DNA of 5,165 nucleotides. Origin: Candidatus Fermentibacteraceae bacterium (lineage in GTDB: Bacteria > Fermentibacterota > Fermentibacteria > Fermentibacterales > JCC-6). The notes beneath the pieces are model-generated. The model did not search any database. It worked only from the letters and a program-made list of their open reading frames with translations, and had not been told where the DNA came from. Position 1 is the stretch's first letter. Every line of letters begins with the position of its first letter. The DNA is taken from positions 1 to 5,165 of the forward strand of contig JAUVJW010000156.1 of assembly GCA_030596465.1 (NCBI GenBank). The letters are read 5' to 3'. This document shows, in pieces, positions 1-5,165 of this stretch. The position numbers and the translations under genes are program-made.

Positions 1-774
1 ATGTCCGAGAAGAACACCGAGTTCTCTGTTGAAGCTCCCCGCGATTGCTCCCCTGAGATAGGCCAGTGCGTTGCTTACAGCTTTTTCCGGGGTGTAACCC
101 GCCGCAAGAAGAGTAGCACATGCAGAGGCAAGTGTACATCCTGTTCCGTGAACCTTGCCGGGAATAATCCTTGTGCCGGGAAACCATGTAATTCCATTTG
201 CTGTCACAAGAACATCCGCAGGTTCACCTTCAAGATGCCCGCCCTTCAGAAGGACATTTTCAGCTCCCATTGCCCGAATTTCCAATGCGGCTTTTTCCAT
301 GGATTTTTTGTCTCTTACCGGTTTTCCAGTGAATGCCTCCGCTTCATCCAGATTGGGTGTTACCAGAGTAGCGAGGGGAAGAAGGTGTTTCCTTATTGCT
401 GCTTCCAGGCTGTCCTCTGCAAGTCCGTCACCGGAACCGGCCACCATCACAGGATCCAGAACATAGGGAACAGTATTCAGCCTGTTCCTGATGACTTCTG
501 CTACCGCTTTTACAGCGGCGCTGCTGCCCAGCATACCAGTTTTTATGCCATCGGGCAGACCATCATCGCAGGTAGCTTCCATCTGCCCGGCTATTATTTC
601 AGGTGAAATCGGCATCCACGAATCTACTCCACCACTGTTTTGTATGGTGATCGCTGTGACACAGATACAACCGTGTCCTCCAAGGGCTGAACAGCTTTTT
701 ATATCGGCTGCCAGCCCCGCTCCACCGCTGGGATCGGTTCCACCCGCAAGAAGTATTATCGGTCTTGAATTCAC
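1..774 (-). CDS. thiD: Hydroxymethylpyrimidine/phosphomethylpyrimidine kinase (ThiD), C-terminal end off the window
   Basis: Cytoplasmic ribokinase-fold enzyme that phosphorylates 4-amino-5-hydroxymethyl-2-methylpyrimidine (HMP) and then HMP-phosphate to HMP-diphosphate for thiamine synthesis. The reverse strand reads open for 258 codons from GTG at 774 to the window edge with no stop. Seen motifs: AGGTDPSGGAGLAADIK near residues 10-26; TAITIQN at 40-46, whose Gln45 corresponds to the family's pyrimidine-contacting Gln; a DPVMVAGSGDGL block in the middle; TPNLDEAEAFTG; VLLKGGHL; and HGTGCTLASA with the active-site Cys at 213. These line up one by one with E. coli ThiD, which is about 266 residues, so only a few C-terminal codons are missing. 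The GTG at 774 is chosen because AAAGAGG sits 5 nt upstream; another in-frame GTG at 810 would add 12 residues before the conserved core and is less likely. The residue after VMVA is Gly where E. coli has Lys. No ThiE or other fusion domain is visible. It is transcribed away from tamA, and no TPP riboswitch is seen upstream. Confidence 0.96.
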   Translation of the reverse strand, partial: MNSRPIILLAGGTDPSGGAGLAADIKSCSALGGHGCICVTAITIQNSGGVDSWMPISPEIIAGQMEATCDDGLPDGIKTGMLGSSAAVKAVAEVIRNRLNTVPYVLDPVMVAGSGDGLAEDSLEAAIRKHLLPLATLVTPNLDEAEAFTGKPVRDKKSMEKAALEIRAMGAENVLLKGGHLEGEPADVLVTANGITWFPGTRIIPGKVHGTGCTLASACATLLAAGYTPEKAVSNALAYLRGAIAGSFNRELGVLLGH

Positions 775-816
775 TATGGCCTCTTTGCCTTTTTGTGTGT
801 TAGGTTTCACTTAATC
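775..816. other. 42-bp divergent intergenic junction between thiD and tamA
   Basis: This is the only non-coding DNA in the window and separates two start codons facing away from each other. It carries the thiD ribosome binding site on the minus strand. On the plus strand only a weak TAGG at 801-804 precedes the tamA ATG, 12 nt away. I find no convincing -35/-10 pair on either strand inside it. Any promoters must therefore overlap the 5' end of the opposite gene, or tamA is expressed from a promoter inside thiD. No operator-like inverted repeat is evident. Confidence 0.6.
780..786 (-). promoter_or_regulatory. Ribosome binding site of thiD
   Basis: On the minus strand AAAGAGG lies 5 nt before the GTG at 774. 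It is a good Shine-Dalgarno match, and it decides the start in favour of 774 over the upstream in-frame GTG at 810. Confidence 0.65.
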
Positions 817-2613
817 ATGACTAGAAAAATAACACAAACTTTTGTTTTACTGCTGATACTGTTTGCGTTCGCCGGAAAAGTTGATGCGTTGTCTGAGCCT
901 ACTATAGATAAGGTAACCTTTTCAGGCAATCTTCCTCTTTCAGACAAATCTCTTCTTCGGGGAAGTGGTCTTCATGAAGGGGTTTCTATCTTCATGGTTT
1001 CCAGCAATCAGGTTCGTGGCGCCGTGGTCTCAAATATGAGAGCCCAGGGGTATCTGGATTGCCTGGTGAGTGTTGTCTGGCCCAGATGGGGAGTAGAGAC
1101 ATACGAGGTAAGAATTAATGTGATTCCAGGTCGCCAGAGCCTGCGCGGAGCGCTTATCTTCCTGGGAGACAGCACTCTTTCCGTCTCTGAGATGATAGAG
1201 TATTGCCCAATGGATTTCGGTACTCCCGTTTCTCCGGTTGATACAATCTCTTACAAGAGCGCTGTTCTGGGTCTGTATTCCAATCTCGGTTATCTGAGAG
1301 CTGATGTTGAGCTTGAGCTGGGAGCCTTCGCTGAGGATTCTACCGATGACCGCAGAAACATCCAACTTACACTGGAGAGCGGATCAGTCTGTTATCTTGG
1401 AGAAATTACTGTTACCGGACAGGAGAGCGTACGAGATGAAGTTGTTCTTCGGGAATTTGACCTTCAGCCCGGTGCCCCGCTGAACATGAAAAAAATGCGG
1501 GAAGGGCTTTCCTCCGTTTATTCCCTGGGTTTGTTCAGCAATGTCCAGATAGAGTATAACGGTCTCAATGAAGGCAGGGACACCATAGATGTAGTTGTTG
1601 ATGTTACCGAGCAGGATTATATAGAGATTGATGTTGCAAGTGGCTATATTTCTCCAGAAGCTGTATTTGGATCTGTTTTCTGGCGACAGCCCAACATAAT
1701 GGGCAACAACCAGACGCTGAAGCTGGGCGCAACATACACCAGATATATTGCCAGTGATAATTCAGGGAACGAATTTGAACCTCAGATAGTGTATGGGGAA
1801 CCCTGGTTTCTTTCCTCAAGATGGAGTTCACAGCTGAAGGCCGATTACTACTATATGCAGAGAGATCATCAGGAGGAACGCAGTTTTGGAGGAGAGGTCA
1901 GTTTCTCAAGAAAGTTTTTGGATATCTGGAGATACACAGCAGGCTACAGAATCGAAAGGCTGAGATACCGATCAGCAATGGACGACTCCACAGAAATAGT
2001 GCAGGACTGGACAAATACTGCCAGAATCAGCAGTGGATTTACCCGCGATACAAGAATACCTTTGCTTAACCCGGTTAGAGGTACCTGGTTTAAGATCGCA
2101 GGCAGTGTTTCCGGTGGAATCGCTGGTGGAAATATTGATTTCTATACTGTGGATGGTGAGTACAGACTTTTCCTCCCTTTAACAAGTAAATTCGTTCTGG
2201 CAGGCAGGGCTGCCGGAAGTGTATCTCTGGGTTATGCGGGAAACATCAGTGTTCCCCCTGACGACAGGCTGTATCTGGGAGGTGGAACCACCGTCAGGGG
2301 TTATGATTTTCAGACTCTGGGTCCGGAGGATGCTGAAGGGAATCCACTTGGTGGTAATGTAATGGTTCTTGGCAATATTGAAACCAGGTTCTCTCTTCTT
2401 GGTAACCTGGGTGTGGTTCTTTTCTGCGATGCAGGTGGTGTATGGACTGAAGTACAGCAGATATCAAAAGGTAGTTCAGGATTCGGAACTGGCGTGGGGA
2501 TTCGATACAATACGCTCATTGGACCAATCAGACTCGATTACGGATTTGCCCCTACATGGGAAAATTCACTCAAAAGAGGAAAGGTGTATTTTGCCATCGG
2601 CCAGGCCTTCTAA
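817..2613 (+). CDS. tamA: Omp85-family outer-membrane barrel, TamA-like (three POTRA domains plus barrel)
   Basis: Outer-membrane half of the translocation and assembly module. The 598 residues begin with a signal peptide: Arg3-Lys4, a hydrophobic core at about 9-20, and a VDA cleavage site after Ala24. Three POTRA-like repeats follow at about 28-105, 106-188 and 190-271; the third is clearest, with LGEITVTG, a Leu-Gln-Pro-Gly segment and LGLFSNVQI. The rest, about 272-598, alternates polar and hydrophobic residues as in a 16-strand barrel. VRGY at 493-496 is the Omp85 loop-6 signature, IRLDYGFAP lies near the end, and the chain ends in Phe as a beta-signal should. Length and POTRA number fit TamA (E. 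coli 577 residues, three POTRA) better than BamA (about 800, five). The tamB-like gene overlapping its 3' end supports this. ATG at 817 is chosen because the signal peptide starts there; an in-frame TTG at 793 would add eight residues without a better ribosome site. A shortened BamA remains possible if this genome has no other Omp85 gene. Confidence 0.88.
   Translation: MTRKITQTFVLLLILFAFAGKVDALSEPTIDKVTFSGNLPLSDKSLLRGSGLHEGVSIFMVSSNQVRGAVVSNMRAQGYLDCLVSVVWPRWGVETYEVRINVIPGRQSLRGALIFLGDSTLSVSEMIEYCPMDFGTPVSPVDTISYKSAVLGLYSNLGYLRADVELELGAFAEDSTDDRRNIQLTLESGSVCYLGEITVTGQESVRDEVVLREFDLQPGAPLNMKKMREGLSSVYSLGLFSNVQIEYNGLNEGRDTIDVVVDVTEQDYIEIDVASGYISPEAVFGSVFWRQPNIMGNNQTLKLGATYTRYIASDNSGNEFEPQIVYGEPWFLSSRWSSQLKADYYYMQRDHQEERSFGGEVSFSRKFLDIWRYTAGYRIERLRYRSAMDDSTEIVQDWTNTARISSGFTRDTRIPLLNPVRGTWFKIAGSVSGGIAGGNIDFYTVDGEYRLFLPLTSKFVLAGRAAGSVSLGYAGNISVPPDDRLYLGGGTTVRGYDFQTLGPEDAEGNPLGGNVMVLGNIETRFSLLGNLGVVLFCDAGGVWTEVQQISKGSSGFGTGVGIRYNTLIGPIRLDYGFAPTWENSLKRGKVYFAIGQAF
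2575..2584 (+). promoter_or_regulatory. Ribosome binding site of tamB, inside the end of tamA
   Basis: The purine run AGAGGAAAGG ends 6 nt before the TTG at 2591. It lies within the last codons of tamA, so ribosomes finishing tamA can restart on tamB. It is the main reason for choosing this TTG over the in-frame TTG at 2546 and the GTG at 2651. Confidence 0.65.
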
Positions 2614-5165
2614 GAAGAAAAAAGCTCCCGGTTGTGTACTCACAGGTATTGTGGCGGCCGCTCTGGTTTTCGTTGCGTTTTATCTTCTGCTTGCTTCCGG
2701 TTCCCTGGGAGGTCTTATTCATTCCATTGTTCTTCAGACAACATCCGGTAATGGGGATGTAGTTCATGTATACGGTGGCTCATCAGATATATTCTCGTAC
2801 ATACGGGCTGATTCTGTTGTGGTTGCTAACGACAGGGGTCTTCGTGTGGCAATTTTCGGAGCTGATGTTAAAGGTGGTGCATTTGATTATCTGGTAAAGA
2901 GTGATGTGGAATGCATTTTCGTAGACAGTGTGATTATCCATACTCCAACTCCTTCCGATGGGCCACCTGATTCGTCACTGGCGCCAATTTTTCTTGGAAC
3001 CATGTCTGGAATGGTGACCAGAACTGATACCGTCAAGGTTTCCTACGGCAGGGTTGTGGATGCCGATGGTCTTTTGCTTGTTGATTCCATGGAACTCAAT
3101 GCAGGAATAGCAGATATTAAAAATATTGAGCTTGATATCAGAAGAGCTTCAGCCTTCATTCCTCTGTTTGGTATCGTTCAGGCATCAGGTTCTCTGTTTA
3201 TCGACTCAACACGCACCACACTGGAGGGTTTCAATATTGACTGTCCTCCAGGTTCTCTCCTGCTCACCGGTTATCTTAATGCTGACAGCACTTTTGCTAT
3301 GACTTACAGTGGATCGGTTTCTACAGGATTTCTCCCTGAGATCCCACCTGCTACAGCGATGATTGAAGGATATGGAGCCGGATCTATTATGAATCCTCTG
3401 GTTAACACAAGTCTTTCACAGGGAAGCGTGAATTACCTGGGTATGGTCTTCGATTTAGCGGCAGACAGTATTGTTTCTTCCAGGGAACAATGCACCCTGC
3501 ATGGTTTTTCCATATCTGCGGATAGAGCATCAGTAAATGTCTACGGTCAGTTTGGGTTTTCCGACCTGACCTGGCGGGGGTCCATTATGGGCTCACTACT
3601 GTCCGCTGATCTGTCTGCTTACTTTCCGGAACTACCTTCAACTGATTTAACCTGCATAATGGCGGCCTCCGGTTCAGGAACAGGCAGCTGTTTTGATCAT
3701 GGAAGAATTCAATGCCAGTTTGAGCAGAGCAGTGTCAGCGATTACCTGTTATCCAGTCTGATTGTTGACTGCGGAGTAGATCAGAGACAATTGTCTGGAA
3801 CGATGGAGGCTGTTTTTGAGGGTGGCAGATTATCTTCAGAATTTTCCTCTTCTCTTGGTCTCGATTTTATGCCCGTGGCATGGAGCGCGAATGTGGATGC
3901 TTTAATTGAAGATTGCGGTATTTTAGCAGGTTTTACAGATCCTGTGGTTGCCGATGCCGGTGGATTAACTGTAAATGCATCCGGCCAGGGAAGTATATCG
4001 GCTTTTGCGGCAGACGGTGAGATTGGATTAGGTTTTTTCTCAGGTGATGGTATCAGTATAAAGAACACAGCCTTTTCAGGATCTTTTTCCAGTGGTGTAT
4101 CGGGAATGCGGCTTAATGGAGTGTTTTCCGCGGATTCCGTCGCTGTATCAGATTCGGTTCAACTTTCAGCCTCGGGATTTACCGCAGATGTGGATGTATC
4201 GGGTACTCCAGCTGATTTTCAGGCTTCCGGAGCCATTGGTCTTCGCTCATTCCTGTACGATGACTTGAATTCCGGCGAACTGACTTTTACCGGGGATATC
4301 AGTATGGGAGACAGTGGAATCGAAGGCAGAGGCGGGCTCAATGTTGACTCTATTCTGATTGCGGGTACTTCTTACTCTCTTTCTGCGGTGTTTATCGCCG
4401 AGCCGGGTTCTGTCTATCTTGACAGTCTCAACCTGGGTGCGCCGGGAGATCTTTCTCTTGATCTTTCCGGTAATTTTCTATACGATGCCGATAGCTTGTC
4501 TTTTGCAATGGACGGTATAGCTCTAACCAGAGCAGGTAAGCTTCGTCTCATATCAGAAGGGGATCTGGAATTTGTTACAGGCAGTACAGGAATGACTCTT
4601 GATACCCTCTGGCTTGATCTACCCTCCGGGGAAATCACTGCCGAAGGATGGATGCATGGAGATTCTCTCAATACGTCGGCGGTTCTTTCCGGTGTGGATA
4701 TAGCTTCTTTTACATCTATGCTGGGTATCAGTGTTCCGATTTCTGGAATACTGGGGGTTGAATTCTCTTCAACAGGAACAATGGGGGATCTTCAGACGGT
4801 TCTCTCAGCGAATATTCAGCACCCTACCTATGATGAGTGGGATCAGTCTGACAGTCTTACTATCGATATTCATTCTCTGGAGGATTCTCTTGTTGTGGAT
4901 GGTGTCTGGACCTGGACCGGTGGTGTGAGATCAGGTTTCAGGATTGCCCTGGATCAGATATGGGATGAGGATCACAGACTGGATTTAGAACTTTCCGATG
5001 TGGTCTGGCTGGAGGCTGAACTCACGGGAGTGGGAGATGAACTTTTCTACCTGTTGCCCATGCCATTCAAGACAAGTGGTGCCAGTGTTAGTGCCAGAGT
5101 AGAGTATCAGAGGTGTTCCGCTGAACTTTCTGTTGGTCTGGCATCCCATTTTCAGAGGCTTTATC
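2591..5165 (+). CDS. tamB: TamB-like inner-membrane-anchored periplasmic protein (AsmA-like family), C-terminal part off the window
   Basis: The frame is open for 858 codons to the right edge with no stop. The N-terminus has a Lys run at residues 8-11 and then a single hydrophobic segment at about 15-38, an uncleaved signal anchor leaving the rest in the periplasm. What follows is a long series of short beta-prone strands rich in Ser, Gly, Asp and Val, with hardly any Lys, as expected for the beta-groove of TamB that carries lipids and contacts TamA. A recurring Asp-Ser-hydrophobic motif appears 14 times between residues 74 and 765. Six Cys lie between 301 and 442. E. coli TamB is about 1,259 residues, so roughly a third is probably missing, including the conserved C-terminal TamB (DUF490) domain that would settle the family. 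The start is TTG at 2591, with a ribosome site 6 nt upstream and 23 bp of overlap with tamA; the GTG at 2651 would remove the positive charges before the anchor. The call rests on architecture and position after tamA, not on a conserved motif. Another AsmA-like lipid-transfer protein is the main alternative. Confidence 0.8.
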   Translation, partial: MPSARPSKKKKAPGCVLTGIVAAALVFVAFYLLLASGSLGGLIHSIVLQTTSGNGDVVHVYGGSSDIFSYIRADSVVVANDRGLRVAIFGADVKGGAFDYLVKSDVECIFVDSVIIHTPTPSDGPPDSSLAPIFLGTMSGMVTRTDTVKVSYGRVVDADGLLLVDSMELNAGIADIKNIELDIRRASAFIPLFGIVQASGSLFIDSTRTTLEGFNIDCPPGSLLLTGYLNADSTFAMTYSGSVSTGFLPEIPPATAMIEGYGAGSIMNPLVNTSLSQGSVNYLGMVFDLAADSIVSSREQCTLHGFSISADRASVNVYGQFGFSDLTWRGSIMGSLLSADLSAYFPELPSTDLTCIMAASGSGTGSCFDHGRIQCQFEQSSVSDYLLSSLIVDCGVDQRQLSGTMEAVFEGGRLSSEFSSSLGLDFMPVAWSANVDALIEDCGILAGFTDPVVADAGGLTVNASGQGSISAFAADGEIGLGFFSGDGISIKNTAFSGSFSSGVSGMRLNGVFSADSVAVSDSVQLSASGFTADVDVSGTPADFQASGAIGLRSFLYDDLNSGELTFTGDISMGDSGIEGRGGLNVDSILIAGTSYSLSAVFIAEPGSVYLDSLNLGAPGDLSLDLSGNFLYDADSLSFAMDGIALTRAGKLRLISEGDLEFVTGSTGMTLDTLWLDLPSGEITAEGWMHGDSLNTSAVLSGVDIASFTSMLGISVPISGILGVEFSSTGTMGDLQTVLSANIQHPTYDEWDQSDSLTIDIHSLEDSLVVDGVWTWTGGVRSGFRIALDQIWDEDHRLDLELSDVVWLEAELTGVGDELFYLLPMPFKTSGASVSARVEYQRCSAELSVGLASHFQRLY

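Noticed and set aside
1..606. Open plus-strand frame from ATG at 1 and further plus-strand frames at 155-466 and 491-814
   Set aside because: All are antisense to thiD, whose conserved motifs run the full length of the minus strand. Their translations are Cys/Ser/Pro-rich with no recognisable family.
778..789. Small inverted repeat GGC/GCC in the thiD-tamA junction
   Set aside because: The stem is only three base pairs and overlaps the thiD ribosome site. It is too weak to call an operator or terminator.
809..837. Possible minus-strand promoter for thiD, TTGTGT then 17 nt then TTAAGT
   Set aside because: Spacing is right, but each hexamer matches the sigma-70 consensus at only three of six positions, which is expected by chance.
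1187..1202. CTGAGA-like sequence resembling part of a TPP riboswitch, tempting because thiD is nearby
   Set aside because: It lies on the plus strand inside tamA, away from the thiD start and on the wrong strand, and the second conserved half of the TPP aptamer is not seen.
817..2613. Naming the Omp85 protein BamA
   Set aside because: Only about 245 residues lie between the signal peptide and the barrel, room for three POTRA domains rather than five, and a TamB-like gene overlaps it downstream. It is kept only as an alternative.
2556..2762. Short plus-strand frame across the tamA/tamB junction
   Set aside because: It has hydrophobic stretches only because it shadows the membrane-anchor codons of tamB in another frame. 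The tamB frame has the better ribosome site and stays open for 2.5 kb.
3781..4068. Minus-strand open frames inside tamA and tamB (1030-1365, 1604-1831, 2310-2519, 2570-2767, 3781-4068, 4414-4671)
   Set aside because: They are short, lack clear ribosome sites and sit opposite genes with convincing protein features. They are chance open frames.

Overview
The window holds three protein-coding genes and almost no spacer DNA. Two genes are cut by the window edges. The signal-peptide-bearing Omp85 outer-membrane barrel shows the source is a diderm (Gram-negative-type) bacterium. Base composition looks balanced, by eye near half G+C. Start codons are mixed: GTG for thiD, ATG for tamA and TTG for tamB. 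The TamA copy is far from the E. coli sequence, and the TamB copy is acidic and shows only the family layout. That suggests a non-enterobacterial, perhaps uncultured, diderm lineage. I cannot name the phylum from this window alone.

Layout: 1-774 on the minus strand is a nearly complete thiD (thiamine pyrimidine kinase) whose last few codons lie off the left edge. 775-816 is a 42-bp divergent junction. 817-2613 on the plus strand is a compact Omp85 protein with a signal peptide, three POTRA-like domains and a 16-strand-type barrel, matching TamA. From 2591 to the right edge on the plus strand is the first 858 codons of a very large protein with a lysine-rich N-terminus, one membrane anchor and a long stretch of short beta repeats. 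This is the architecture of TamB (AsmA-like family). Its TTG start lies inside the end of tamA, so the two genes overlap by 23 bp and are probably translationally coupled.

How they work together: TamA and TamB form the translocation and assembly module. TamB is anchored in the inner membrane and spans the periplasm as a lipid-binding beta groove, and it docks on the POTRA domains of TamA in the outer membrane. The pair is linked to outer-membrane protein assembly and to phospholipid transport to the outer membrane. ThiD belongs to thiamine biosynthesis, is read from the opposite strand, and is probably only a neighbour.

I see no RNA genes, mobile elements, CRISPR arrays, riboswitch or convincing terminator. 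No stretch over 300 bp lacks a gene. I did not find a clearly new biological system. The most interesting points are the divergence and operon form of the TamA/TamB pair and a recurring Asp-Ser motif through TamB.
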